Counted from the stretch's first letter, positions 33,513-43,906 are shown. The stretch is 45,618 nt of DNA from Paludibacteraceae bacterium (GCA_017560605.1 JAFZEQ010000069.1:1-45618), one strand, 5' to 3'. Made by a program: numbers and translations. The notes: generated by a model not told the origin, from the sequence alone.

Positions 33513-33785
33513 ATGTACAGTGTACAGATGACCAGAGCGTTTCGCAAGAACACGGAGTTGTGCAAGAAACGCGGATACGATATGCGACTTTTGAGTGAGG
33601 CGATTCACCTATTGGAAGCCAATGGGTGTCTTCCTGCTTCATACCATCCGCACAAGTTGTCCGGAAATTACGAAGGAACCTGGGAAGCTCATCTTAAAGG
33701 TGATTGGTTGCTATTGTGGAGACAAAATGATGTTGAGTTAGTATTGTTGTTCACAGGTACTGGTACTCATTCAGATATTTTCTAA
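33513..33785 (+). CDS. YafQ-family mRNA interferase toxin
   Basis: 90 aa, the usual length. RelE-superfamily fold: YSVQMTRAFRKNTELCKKRG, then HPHKLSGNYEGTWEAHLKGDWLLLWRQ and VLLFTGTGTHSDIF. The HKLSGNY, AH-x-x-x-DW and GTHSDIF histidines and aspartate correspond to the catalytic set of YafQ, so it is probably an active ribosome-dependent mRNA endonuclease. Co-transcribed with its antitoxin; the pair lies between 176-bp direct repeats. Confidence 0.88.
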   Translation: MYSVQMTRAFRKNTELCKKRGYDMRLLSEAIHLLEANGCLPASYHPHKLSGNYEGTWEAHLKGDWLLLWRQNDVELVLLFTGTGTHSDIF

Positions 33786-33813
33786 GGTTATCTAAAATAT
33801 TTTATTTTTTGCT

Positions 33814-33845
33814 TGACATGAGAGTAATCTCGTGTCAGTTTTTTA
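33814..33845 (+). terminator. Terminator of the toxin-antitoxin operon
   Basis: TGACATGAGA, loop GTAA, TCTCGTGTCA, then TTTTTT. Ten pairs including one T-G. Confidence 0.8.
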
Positions 33846-33899
33846 TTTATATCATTAATGACACAAAAATAAAGACATATGGTGGTTGATTTGAGGGAA

Positions 33900-34007
33900 A
33901 TCAAACCGTGACAAACGGTCACGCTTTGAGCCAAGAGATTAAATGATATGAGTTGTCCGCAAATGTAGGACAACTGAAATAGTGAAATGAATTGTCCCAT
34001 GGGACAG
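33900..34007. other. Series of small hairpins and a perfect palindrome
   Basis: CGTGACaaacgGTCACG (about 33907), AGTTGTCC/GGACAACT around a 9-nt loop (about 33950-33974) and the palindrome TGTCCCATGGGACA (about 33993-34006), just before the right direct repeat. A 77-codon minus-strand frame here has no family support. Nothing else is seen in 33846-34011. Confidence 0.5.
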
Positions 34008-34011
34008 TTGA

Positions 34012-34188
34012 GGATAAGCAATGGATCGTTAAGGGATAGTTAAGGTATAGTTAACGCTCGCCTTTACTTTAGAACATAACAACGCGCTTAGTGCATGTAA
34101 CTTTGAAACAAGAGCCTCAGGCTCGTGAAACTTTGAAATATTGCAACGCGCTTCAGCGCATACAACGTCGCCTTGGCGACCCAAAAAG
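34012..34188 (+). repeat. 176-bp direct repeat, right copy
   Basis: Same order of elements as 32630-32805. Changes in hairpins partly keep pairing (GAGCCtcaGGCTC). The copy starts exactly with GGATAAGCAATGGATCGTTA. Confidence 0.9.
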
Positions 34189-34207
34189 AATATTAACCTA
34201 GACTATT

Positions 34208-34235
34208 GCCAATAGCCAATAGCCTATAGCCCAAA
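34208..34235 (+). repeat. Heptamer array before the giant gene
   Basis: GCCAATA, GCCAATA, GCCTATA, GCCCAAA, ending 7 bp before the ATG. Same heptamer as in murF. Confidence 0.85.
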
Positions 34236-34241
34236 TAAGAT

Positions 34242-37200
34242 ATGAAAAATTTTAACTCTTTTTTCAATCAATTAACTGCAATGCCTAAACGCCTTGCTAT
34301 GGTATTAACCGTGCTCTTTACCGTGGGAGTTGGAACTATGTGGGGTGCGGAAGAAGTGTATAAAGAAACTATCTTTAATTCTAGTAATAACTCGGAAAAG
34401 ATTTCAAGCTATTCCAATTCTTGGAGTAATACGACGAATAGTTTTAAAATAAACATCACGAATGCGAATAACAATAATAACGGCTGGACATACATTAAAA
34501 TGGGAAGCAAAAATAATGCTTCTACGGGAACAATTATAACTGCGAGTTCTATAGATAAGAAGATAACTAAAGTTAGTCTTAACATTGGTGCGATAACGTC
34601 TAGCGATGTTACAAGTATTAAACTATATAAATCAACCAATAACTCAACATGGGTAGAGATTGGTAGCTTTTCAAAAAATACGAATTGGCAAAATGTAGTT
34701 ATCTCTGATGCAAATCAAGGTACGAACCTATATTATAAAATAGAAGCAGTTTGTTTGAAAGCTAGCAGTAATGGACCACTACAGATTAATGGTCTTAGAT
34801 TTTACATAGAAGATACTCCGGTTCAGTCTTACACTGTCAATTGGACTATCAATCCTACTGCAGGTGGTACGTTATCTGCACCCAGCGGAAATAGTACAAC
34901 AGTTAATCCTAATGCTGCATATACATATGGATCTCCTGCATATACGGTCACTTCTGGATCTGCAACTGTTTCAAAAAGTGGCAATACCTTTACTGCAACT
35001 CCTACTGCAAATTCTACCATTCAAATCAACATGGTGGAAAAGCAGACACATACAATTACATGGATGAGTAATGGTGTACAATATGGAGAGAAACAAATTG
35101 TGGTAGATGGTCAAGCTATAGGTATACTTCCTGATACGCCTCCTGCATGTTCTTCCAAATACTCTACTTTTGTGGGTTGGTATACTCTTTCTTCTGGAAC
35201 TGAAACAACCCCATCTAAATCTCCTCAAGGTGTAAAAGTTACAGAATCAACTATCCCTAATGATGATGCAACTTATTACGCTGTTTGGGCAGATGGAAGC
35301 AGCGAGGGAGGAGAAGAATTAAAGACAACACTTGATTTCTCGTCAAATGTAGATTGGAAGATTCCTTCTGGAAGTAGCAATAAAACTGTAGCTGAGAATC
35401 AATATTCCAATGGAACCTACACAATAAAATTAGCTGGTAGCACAAATAATGGATATTATTACAACTCTAATCAAGTACTGCTAGGAAAAAATGGTGCCTA
35501 TTTAGAACTTCCCGCCTTTAGTTTCAAAGTGTCAAAAATTGTTTCAACAACTCCTACTGCTACTGTATCAGGAGCTGTCACATGGAATGTTTTTACTGGT
35601 GAAACACCTGTTAGTAGTCCTTTGACAGGATGTACTTCTGGAGGTACATTTGAAATTGATAAAGATTATCAAACCGAAGGTACTATTTATACCATAAAAG
35701 TTACAAATGCCAATAATCTTCAAATAAAACAACTTGAAATTTACGAATCTGTTTCTGGTGCTACGGGCTACATCACTACATGTACCACACAAACGAGCGT
35801 AACTTTGAATCCAAATGGTGGTGAGATTGCTAACAGTGATTGGACATTAGAAAATGGAGTGTATAAATTAACGACCAATGATGAAAGTATCACTCTTCCA
35901 GAGATTACTCGTGCAGGTTATACATTCGATGGTTGGGCTACTTCTGCAGGTGGCTCCAAAGCTCATGATAATGGCGCTACAATCACCCTCAATGGTACAC
36001 CTGTTACCCTATACGCAATTTGGACACCAATTACATATACTATTACCTACGAACTTGATGGTGGAACAAATCACGCCTCAAACCCTGCAAATTATACCAT
36101 TGAAACAGAAGCTATTACACTCCAAGATCCGAACAAGACTAATCATAATTTTGTTGGATGGTATAAAGAATCTACTTTTGCAACTCAAGTGACTCAAATT
36201 GAAAAAGGTTCAACAGGTAACATCACCCTTTATGCCAAATGGGAGGAAATACCTACCAATTGCACCGTTACTTATGACGCAAACGGCGGAGAAGGAACAA
36301 TTACTGATGCAACAAAATACACCAACGGGGCAACTGTCACTGTACTGGGCAACTTTGGTAAGTTTACTAATGAAGGCTATGCCTTTACGGGCTGGAATAC
36401 AAAAGCGGACGGAAGTGGAGATAGTTACAAACATAATGATCAGTTCACCATTACAACCAACACTACTCTCTATGCTCAATGGTGCTCAGCACATTGGGTA
36501 CTCGTTACCAATACATCTGAAATAGAGGACGACACTCGCATTATCATTGCGGCCAAAGATTACAATGTCGCTCTCAGCACAACACAAAATGATAACAATC
36601 GTGGACAAGCAACAATAACCAAGAAATATAATACGGTTACATTTGGCGCTGATGTACAAACCTTAAGCGCTGTAGGACCGGTAAATAACAACTTTGCATT
36701 GTACTCTCCTGGTCCACTTTCAATAGGTTATCTATATGCAGCATCAAGTTCTAGCAATCAACTTAAAACAAAAACTACTCCGGACAATAATTGTTATTGG
36801 AGTATTGGTATTTCTGAAACAGTCGCTTCTATCTACGCACAAGGAGATAAAACACATAACCAAATTAAATATAACCATCAACAAAGTGGTCAACTATTTT
36901 CTTGTTATGAATCTACTAATACCACAATGTCTGCTGTCGCCATCTACAAAGAAGTTTGCGTACAAGACCAATATAATGTAAATGAACCAAAATTGACCAA
37001 CGCTACTGCGGCTAACACCAATCCTACTACTGTTGCTTCTAATGCGACTTCACTCACTCTAAACTATTCTGCCAATGCCGGCTACTTGCTTCCAGAAACT
37101 ATCACAGTCAAAATGGGTGGCGTTGCATTAAGCAGTACAGATGACTACACTTGGAATAAAGAAACTGGCGATTTAACAATCAGTGTAACAGGCTTCTACG

Positions 37201-40200
37201 GAGATATTGATGTAAAGATTGTAGCCGAAGAAGATCCTTGCTACGGCTTTGCTATGTCAACTGTAATATCTACCTCTACAACCAATTCTATCACATTAAC
37301 TTGGACTGAGGTCGCAGGAGCTACTGGTTATAAGGTACGCCTTGATAAGGGAGAATTTACCACCGCAACAGGATTGACTCACACCTTTGAAGGTCTTTCT
37401 CCTAAAACAACTTACAACTGGGAAGTACAAGCGGTGAGCGACATTTGTGAAGCTAGTAAAACTGGTTCTACCGCTACACAAAAAGAAACCTTTACCGTTT
37501 CGTGGAGCGTAAATGGTACTGTCACTTCTACAGAACCAGTGGTAGATGGTGAGTCTATCCAAAATACTCCATTAGACCCTGATGACGAAACTCTTGAGGA
37601 TTGCGGAGCAAATAAATTCATGGGTTGGAGCGAAAAATCAGCTGGTTCTACACCTCAAAATGCAGCTTATTATGATGACCTCTGCTCCGCAGCACAAATG
37701 AAATCAAAACATAGCAGCGTTACTGGTGACAAAACTTTATACGCTGTGTTTGCGACTAGCAAAGAAACTCCTGGACAATCAGTAGAAGCAAGTTTGTCAT
37801 TTGCAAGTACTGCACAGCGAGATAGTCAAACTTCAAGCAAACAAGTATGGTCAAATGAGGGAATTACTTTTACGAATAATAAGGGAAGTTCTACTACAGA
37901 TGTGGCTAACTATAGTAACCCTGTACGTTTGTATAAAAATTCAGAAATAATTGTTGAACATACTTCAGGTGAAATTACTAAAATAGTGTTTGATTGCAAT
38001 AGCTCAGCTTACGCTACAGCACTTAAGAACTCAATAGGTACTCCTAATAGTAATACAACGGTAACTGCATCATCCGATAAAGTAACAGTTACTTTTGCCA
38101 ATGCAGTAGCATCCTTCTCTGCAAAATTAACAAGTGATCAAGTGCGTATGGATGCTCTTACGGTAACGGCAGGTGGAGGAACTATCACTACTTACTCGAA
38201 CTACGTTACCAACTGTTGTGCTACTCCTGTTCCAACAAATGGTAGTTATACCAGTCCAAGTGGAACTTCTGTTACACTCACATGGGATGGTGAATCTACA
38301 CAATACCATATCACTGGTAATGGTTTAGATGATTATTCAAAAGAAGAAAGCTATACAATTACAGGTCTCACCGAGTGTGACGAATATACTTTCTATGTTT
38401 CTGCATATCCAGAAGGTGGTTGTGAGTCTGAGGCAATACCTATCACCGCTCAACCATTCAGCGGCGCGAAGACTGTGACCTTTAATTACAATGGTAATGG
38501 TCAAGAGAACACAACATCTTCAACTAGTTGTGGCAATACATCTATTACTTTGCCTACTCCTTCTTGGACTGATTATCGTTTCATGGGTTGGTACACCGCT
38601 GCTAATGGTGGAGATAAAGTTAATGAAAACCCATATACACCAACCTCTGACATTACCCTCTATGCGCATTGGGAAAAAGAATACAATGTGACATACAATG
38701 CAAATAGTGGTTCTACCACATGTGCTGGCGGTGCTTATATCGCAGGTGAAACAGTTACTGTATGTACAACTAATCCTAGCAAAACTGGTCATACTTTTAT
38801 AGGTTGGACTTATTCTCCAAGTGTGACTATCACAGATGGTAAGTTTGTAATGCCAGCAAGCGATGTGACTATTACAGCACAATGGCAAGTCGAATCATAT
38901 ACTGTCACTTGGAATCCAAATGGTGGTAATTGGGGCGGTAGTGCAGCAAGTATTGAAGAGACCTATGAGTATGGTGCAACAATCGTTCAACCTGCTGCAC
39001 CTCAACGAGATGATTATCGCTTCACGGGTTGGAGTCCTGCGGTATCTGCAACAATGCCAGCTGGTAATAAAACCTATACTGCTCAATGGAAACAAAATTA
39101 TACCATTACTTTCCATGATGGAGATGATGTTACTCCTTGGACACAAACCAAAGACGCAGAGTCAATCAATCTTACTGAGTATGTAGGAACATTGGCTTGT
39201 GATGATTACCAATTTGCAGGATGGTCAACCGCCGATACAAAATACAATGATGAGACTGCAAACATCACTACATGGGTAACTGGCAATTATACCCCAACTG
39301 CTAATATAGATCTCTATGCTGTATATACTAAAGGTGCTGTTACCAACGACTTTACACTCAACTGCGCAGGTGGTGTGTATGAGATATGGGTAAATAATTC
39401 AGCCAAAAATCATATGGCAGGTCATGTAAATAGTACACCTAAGTTATATACCAAAGAATGGTGGAATGGTGGTTGTTCTTCATGTAACGGAACAGATGGT
39501 ACACCGTTTACTATAACAAAGATTGCAGACAATACATATTCTATACAGAATGCGGATGGAGAATATATAGCGAAGCAATCTTCGGGTACTCATCCATATG
39601 TAGAATCTACTTGGGCTAATCAAGATCGATATAAATGGACTATTTCAGAAGGAACCAATGGCTCATGGCGTTTTGTAAACAAAGCTGCTACAGATTATGC
39701 ATTAGTTTACTATAACGATTATTTTGACTTATGCAAGGCAACAAGCGTAACCAATGGTAGCACAAGTTACTACGATTTGGAACTCTCTCCTGCAGCATCA
39801 AATGTATATCAATCTAATCCAAATTGTGGACCTTATTATATTAGATTCGAAACTCATGGCGGAGAATTTATTCAAGGTGAATATGCATACGGAGAAGAGC
39901 AGACTGGTTTGACTGAAACTACCTACTCTAAATTCCCAGCTGCTGAATTAGAAGGATACACCTTCGCTGGTTGGAAAGATGGTAGTCCTTTAGATGAAGA
40001 AATAACGGCTGACAATCCAGCTGATGGTCCATACTTGAAACAAGCAGATGAAGACTTGATCGTTTCTTCTAACAAAACCTATCATGCGGTATATTATTAC
40101 TACGATGAAGAGGAAGATATCGATTTTTCTAAAGAGTTCATAACCAGTATCTATGTAGATATTAATGAAATGCAATATTTCCTTTCGGGAACTCCAAGTT

Positions 40201-43200
40201 CAGATGGCGGTAGATTATCTGCTACAACTGATTGTGGATCTGTTTCAGAGGTGACCATTACTCCAGGAACAGGTGCCAATGCGGGAAAATATGCAATCAA
40301 GATTAATGGAGTATCAATAGCTCCTAGAGCAGACGAGACGGATATTGTAGGTGGAAGTACAGCTTGGTGGACCATCGAAGAAAGATCACCTGGATCTGGC
40401 GAATATAAGATTTCAGGACAAGATAAAACGAACATCGTTTATATTGGTGGAGGCTTTGGACACTACAAATATAATCAAGGTAGTGACTATGGAGCAAACT
40501 ACTATTATCCTCATTTTGGTATTTGTCGCCAGCACCACTGGGTATCTTTCCCAACATTAAAACCATCTATAAACCTCTCAGGTGATGTATATGTAACAGC
40601 TACTAATGCTCGTGGCGTTATGGCAACATCCACATTGAAGGTTTCTGCGAAGCAGTTGAACGCTAACGAGCAAGTGAACATTACATCAAATAGTAACGAT
40701 GTTTATTTCTCTGCTGACCGCACAGTCAATTTCGTTAAAGCAAATAAGCCAACTAATACATTGACTATTACAGCAAGTCCAAGTGGTGTTATCGAGCAAG
40801 AAATCTACGTACACTACAAACCAAGCATAGAAGGCAATGGTACACCTGCAAGTGTGGTGGTATCAGCTAATCTTGCAACACCTAACCCATCTGTCACAGA
40901 TGATCAAACTATCTATGTGCGCAACTTGCCAGCTAAGTTTGTGATTGCAACAAAAGTAGGTGCAACATGGTATGCGCTTCCTGCAAATATGAATGGTGCA
41001 ACTAATCCAGAAGGTGTTGTGATTGATGTTGATGAAACTAACATGACTGCCATCGCAACAAATACCACCACTTATACACTTTGGCCAGTAAAAACAACAG
41101 CTACAGAAAATGACCGTTACACCAATGTTACAGGTGCTGCCTATGGCGACCGTGTGCGTTTTGCTGCGGTGAATAATAACAATGGTTTGTGGGCAAACAA
41201 CAATAATAATGGTTCTGCTATTAGAAACTATGCAAAGATTGAAGCATTAGGTGCTGATGCTTTAGCCGCTTACGAGTGGAAAATTTCAACAACCATAGTC
41301 AATGGCAATTGGCAATATACCTTGCAAACAGACCAACCAAATAACCAAAAATACTTGCGTTATTGGGTCGGTGCTACTGGTGCTCCTAAATGGGGTACAT
41401 ATGCTGCGGGTAATGACCAACTCTATTTCTTGCCTGTTACAGAGACAGAACCATTCGACTATAAAGTTGTAGAGTGGTATCCAACCAAGATGCTCATTCA
41501 AACAGACGCTGCTATCGCTAATCCAACAGCGAAGATTGGTGATGAACAATTTAATGATATTACTTGCAACAACAAGGGTAGCAAACTCTACGAGATTGCA
41601 GGTCTTCCTCTGGAAAGTAATCCAACCAAAGTCTTGACAATCAAGTTTAGCGATGGCGGAAATAATTACACCAATGCAACGGCCATTCCTGTGATTATTT
41701 CACAATCTGCAACGACTGTGTCTAGTGCACCATTTACTACTCTCACTAAGGATGTATATAACTATGCTGACTTGGTTGTACGCGATGGAGCGACACTGAC
41801 TATTAATGGTGGAACACACGCAGAGAACACTTTCTTCAATGTGACTATCTATCCTACATCTAAGATCTCTGTTCCTAGTGATAAAAAACTCACCGTTCAT
41901 AGTCTTACCTTCTTTGGCGGTATCGATGAGATATACAATGGTTCTACTTACACCTTAAATAAATATGGTGTACCAGAACTATCGCTAAAAGGCACTTTGA
42001 AGAAGAGTATATCTACCATTGACTACCTCATGCGTGTGGACTCTAAGCAAATGTATTCTCTCACTGTTCCATATGATGTGCAATTGGCTGACATCAAGTA
42101 TTGGGATGGAACAAACATTGTATTGGGAGATGAACTTTGGGTGTCTGCTTACGATGGCGCATCACGCGCCCAAAACCAAGGAAATGGTAAGAACTGGATT
42201 TATGAAACTGATTTTAATCCTGCTACCCTAAAGGCAGGTGTGGGTTATACTATCTCTGCGGAATTGCAGAGTGGTGTAGGAAACGAGTATTCTATCCTCC
42301 GTATGCCAATGATGAGCAATGTTGAGAACGACGCTACCGAAAGAGAGAAAAAGGTATCTGTAACGGCACACGGAATCGATGCAAATATCACCGACAACCA
42401 CAAAGGTTGGAACCTTGTGGGTAACCCATATATGACATCTATCTCTGGTGGCGAAGCAGATAGCAAACTTGTACTCGGTTATCTCAAAGAGACAGGCACT
42501 GGTCCTTGGGAATGGGTAGAGAAGGATTATCGATATGTGACTATCCCTGCAGATAATGGAAAAGACTATCATCAACAGAAATTCACAGAGGCTGTTCTTC
42601 CTCCATTTAAAAACTTCTTCGTTCAAATCGGTACAACAGGAGACTTGCAGTTCGGTCTTGGCACACGCCAAAGTATGCCTGCTCGTTCTACTCAAGCGGC
42701 AATTGAGAAAGAAGTGGAGTTTGAAATCCTTATGAGCAATGATGCACGACAAGATAATACTGGTTTGCTTATTTCTGAAGAATACAGTCCAGCATACGAA
42801 ATCAATGCTGACCTTGAGAAGATGACTGGAACGATGTCAGTTTACACCATCTATGGTGGATATAAATTGGCATACAACGCACTTAGTCCTATCAATGCAA
42901 GCGAGTGGATTCCTATGGGATATATCGCTCCTGCTGCGGGAGAATATACATTCCGTTTGGATGATGTCGAAAAGATAGTGGAACAAGTAGAGCATGTTTA
43001 TGTTATCGACTATGATGCAAATAATATTGTCGACCTTATGACTGATGAATACAAGTTCACAACTAATAAGGAACAAAATGACAATCGTTTCGCGATCAAT
43101 GTGGTTCTCATTCAAGACAAGGATAATACGACAACGGGCTTGGATATTATCAATGGAAATAATACTGCTCCAATCAAGTTTATTTACCATGATAAGATCT

Positions 43201-43265
43201 ATATTAAGAGTGGAGAAGTTATCTATGATGGAACTGGTAAACAAGTTACAAATATCAATAAGTAA
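34242..43265 (+). CDS. Giant secreted multidomain protein with InlB B-repeats and Fn3-like domains (3007 aa)
   Basis: Signal segment at residues 17-35 (LAMVLTVLFTVGVGTMWGA). Three jelly-roll-like domains with NNNN-rich starts (e.g. 37-195, 360-510, 1185-1320). Listeria-Bacteroides (InlB B) repeats of the form TYDANGG...GYAFTGWNTKADGSG...TLYAQW, at about 517-750 and 1407-1700. Fibronectin III-like units near 1005-1070 (ITLTWTEVAGATGYKV) and 1325-1400. A Trp/Asn-rich beta-trefoil-like part near 1705-1860, and a long C-terminal beta region (LVVRDGATLTINGG, GWNLVGNPYMTSI). The end IYIKSGEVIYDGTGKQVTNI resembles short type IX sorting tails of Bacteroidales. Probably exported to the surface as an adhesin or matrix protein. 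Codon use is less biased than in housekeeping genes. No enzymatic motif was seen. Confidence 0.85.
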   Translation: MKNFNSFFNQLTAMPKRLAMVLTVLFTVGVGTMWGAEEVYKETIFNSSNNSEKISSYSNSWSNTTNSFKINITNANNNNNGWTYIKMGSKNNASTGTIITASSIDKKITKVSLNIGAITSSDVTSIKLYKSTNNSTWVEIGSFSKNTNWQNVVISDANQGTNLYYKIEAVCLKASSNGPLQINGLRFYIEDTPVQSYTVNWTINPTAGGTLSAPSGNSTTVNPNAAYTYGSPAYTVTSGSATVSKSGNTFTATPTANSTIQINMVEKQTHTITWMSNGVQYGEKQIVVDGQAIGILPDTPPACSSKYSTFVGWYTLSSGTETTPSKSPQGVKVTESTIPNDDATYYAVWADGSSEGGEELKTTLDFSSNVDWKIPSGSSNKTVAENQYSNGTYTIKLAGSTNNGYYYNSNQVLLGKNGAYLELPAFSFKVSKIVSTTPTATVSGAVTWNVFTGETPVSSPLTGCTSGGTFEIDKDYQTEGTIYTIKVTNANNLQIKQLEIYESVSGATGYITTCTTQTSVTLNPNGGEIANSDWTLENGVYKLTTNDESITLPEITRAGYTFDGWATSAGGSKAHDNGATITLNGTPVTLYAIWTPITYTITYELDGGTNHASNPANYTIETEAITLQDPNKTNHNFVGWYKESTFATQVTQIEKGSTGNITLYAKWEEIPTNCTVTYDANGGEGTITDATKYTNGATVTVLGNFGKFTNEGYAFTGWNTKADGSGDSYKHNDQFTITTNTTLYAQWCSAHWVLVTNTSEIEDDTRIIIAAKDYNVALSTTQNDNNRGQATITKKYNTVTFGADVQTLSAVGPVNNNFALYSPGPLSIGYLYAASSSSNQLKTKTTPDNNCYWSIGISETVASIYAQGDKTHNQIKYNHQQSGQLFSCYESTNTTMSAVAIYKEVCVQDQYNVNEPKLTNATAANTNPTTVASNATSLTLNYSANAGYLLPETITVKMGGVALSSTDDYTWNKETGDLTISVTGFYGDIDVKIVAEEDPCYGFAMSTVISTSTTNSITLTWTEVAGATGYKVRLDKGEFTTATGLTHTFEGLSPKTTYNWEVQAVSDICEASKTGSTATQKETFTVSWSVNGTVTSTEPVVDGESIQNTPLDPDDETLEDCGANKFMGWSEKSAGSTPQNAAYYDDLCSAAQMKSKHSSVTGDKTLYAVFATSKETPGQSVEASLSFASTAQRDSQTSSKQVWSNEGITFTNNKGSSTTDVANYSNPVRLYKNSEIIVEHTSGEITKIVFDCNSSAYATALKNSIGTPNSNTTVTASSDKVTVTFANAVASFSAKLTSDQVRMDALTVTAGGGTITTYSNYVTNCCATPVPTNGSYTSPSGTSVTLTWDGESTQYHITGNGLDDYSKEESYTITGLTECDEYTFYVSAYPEGGCESEAIPITAQPFSGAKTVTFNYNGNGQENTTSSTSCGNTSITLPTPSWTDYRFMGWYTAANGGDKVNENPYTPTSDITLYAHWEKEYNVTYNANSGSTTCAGGAYIAGETVTVCTTNPSKTGHTFIGWTYSPSVTITDGKFVMPASDVTITAQWQVESYTVTWNPNGGNWGGSAASIEETYEYGATIVQPAAPQRDDYRFTGWSPAVSATMPAGNKTYTAQWKQNYTITFHDGDDVTPWTQTKDAESINLTEYVGTLACDDYQFAGWSTADTKYNDETANITTWVTGNYTPTANIDLYAVYTKGAVTNDFTLNCAGGVYEIWVNNSAKNHMAGHVNSTPKLYTKEWWNGGCSSCNGTDGTPFTITKIADNTYSIQNADGEYIAKQSSGTHPYVESTWANQDRYKWTISEGTNGSWRFVNKAATDYALVYYNDYFDLCKATSVTNGSTSYYDLELSPAASNVYQSNPNCGPYYIRFETHGGEFIQGEYAYGEEQTGLTETTYSKFPAAELEGYTFAGWKDGSPLDEEITADNPADGPYLKQADEDLIVSSNKTYHAVYYYYDEEEDIDFSKEFITSIYVDINEMQYFLSGTPSSDGGRLSATTDCGSVSEVTITPGTGANAGKYAIKINGVSIAPRADETDIVGGSTAWWTIEERSPGSGEYKISGQDKTNIVYIGGGFGHYKYNQGSDYGANYYYPHFGICRQHHWVSFPTLKPSINLSGDVYVTATNARGVMATSTLKVSAKQLNANEQVNITSNSNDVYFSADRTVNFVKANKPTNTLTITASPSGVIEQEIYVHYKPSIEGNGTPASVVVSANLATPNPSVTDDQTIYVRNLPAKFVIATKVGATWYALPANMNGATNPEGVVIDVDETNMTAIATNTTTYTLWPVKTTATENDRYTNVTGAAYGDRVRFAAVNNNNGLWANNNNNGSAIRNYAKIEALGADALAAYEWKISTTIVNGNWQYTLQTDQPNNQKYLRYWVGATGAPKWGTYAAGNDQLYFLPVTETEPFDYKVVEWYPTKMLIQTDAAIANPTAKIGDEQFNDITCNNKGSKLYEIAGLPLESNPTKVLTIKFSDGGNNYTNATAIPVIISQSATTVSSAPFTTLTKDVYNYADLVVRDGATLTINGGTHAENTFFNVTIYPTSKISVPSDKKLTVHSLTFFGGIDEIYNGSTYTLNKYGVPELSLKGTLKKSISTIDYLMRVDSKQMYSLTVPYDVQLADIKYWDGTNIVLGDELWVSAYDGASRAQNQGNGKNWIYETDFNPATLKAGVGYTISAELQSGVGNEYSILRMPMMSNVENDATEREKKVSVTAHGIDANITDNHKGWNLVGNPYMTSISGGEADSKLVLGYLKETGTGPWEWVEKDYRYVTIPADNGKDYHQQKFTEAVLPPFKNFFVQIGTTGDLQFGLGTRQSMPARSTQAAIEKEVEFEILMSNDARQDNTGLLISEEYSPAYEINADLEKMTGTMSVYTIYGGYKLAYNALSPINASEWIPMGYIAPAAGEYTFRLDDVEKIVEQVEHVYVIDYDANNIVDLMTDEYKFTTNKEQNDNRFAINVVLIQDKDNTTTGLDIINGNNTAPIKFIYHDKIYIKSGEVIYDGTGKQVTNINK

Positions 43266-43303
43266 TGTGTAGTGTTGAATGTTTAAAGTTTGAGATTTAA
43301 GGT

Positions 43304-43726
43304 ATGAAAACAATGAAATATATATTATTGATAATTTGTGTAGTTTGCGCCTCTACAATGATGGCGGTTGATTATAAAATGCATCAGACCTCTTCGTTTA
43401 AGACTACTTCTTCTACTCAATTCTGTAGTGGTAGTGGTGTGGGTGTTACATTGGCATCAACTACTGTTGCTAGTGTACCTGCGGCAGAGTTTCGCTCTAC
43501 TTCTGCTATGCCTTCTGTAGGTTCTACTTTATCTACTACAACTCCGTCTGTAACAGTAGAGGATGCAGGAATGACTATAACTTCAGGACCCAAACGTGCT
43601 CGTCCTGAAGATTGGGAAGACCCATTCTTAGACCCTATCGGCGATGCGGTCCTGCCACTGTTGCTACTAGCTGCGGGATATGTGTTCTTCATTGCACGCA
43701 AACGCAGAGCAATGAAGAACAGCTAA
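43304..43726 (+). CDS. Small exported Ser/Thr-rich protein with C-terminal anchor
   Basis: 140 aa (ATG 43313, MKYILLIICVVCASTMMA, is an equally good start). After the signal peptide comes a 70-residue Ser/Thr/Val stretch without structure signals. Then ARPEDWEDPFLDPIGDAVLP leads into a hydrophobic helix, LLLLAAGYVFFIA, and a basic end RKRRAMKNS. The order PIGD - membrane helix - Arg/Lys resembles tripartite C-terminal sorting signals. It begins 38 bp after the giant gene, so the two probably form an operon. I do not know a function. Confidence 0.7.
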   Translation: MKTMKYILLIICVVCASTMMAVDYKMHQTSSFKTTSSTQFCSGSGVGVTLASTTVASVPAAEFRSTSAMPSVGSTLSTTTPSVTVEDAGMTITSGPKRARPEDWEDPFLDPIGDAVLPLLLLAAGYVFFIARKRRAMKNS

Positions 43727-43735
43727 AAACGCTCC

Positions 43736-43865
43736 AACCGTTCTATCGCGACAAAGTCGCTGTTCTAAAGGTGGGGGTGTTGGCTATGGGTTATTGGCGA
43801 TTGGAGTAATGAGAGTAATAAGACTAATAAGACTAATGGGGCCAATAAGACCAATTGGCCGAATT
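43736..43865 (+). repeat. Mixed array: GTTCTA/GCGAC hairpin, heptamers, 9-mers
   Basis: The 34-bp word around GCGACaaaGTCGC (43748-43760), flanked by GTTCTA, recurs exactly at 45345-45378. It is followed by heptamers GGCTATG/GGTTATT/GGCGATT (43782-43804) and 9-mers TAATAAGAC (43808-43865). Confidence 0.8.
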
Positions 43866-43875
43866 GGTAAAGTAT

Positions 43876-43906
43876 ACAAAAAGCAGGTGATGAGCCTGCT
43901 TTTTGT
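43876..43906. terminator. Bidirectional terminator between the small exported protein and fic
   Basis: ACAAAAAGCAGG pairs perfectly with CCTGCTTTTTGT around TGATGAG. Confidence 0.85.

Noticed and set aside
33788..34021. 77-codon minus-strand frame after the toxin gene
   Set aside because: It covers the terminator and a series of palindromes; the translated sequence has no family resemblance.
32630..34188. 176-bp direct repeats as insertion-sequence ends or att sites
   Set aside because: They are not inverted, contain only arrays and micro-hairpins, and no transposase or integrase lies between or beside them.
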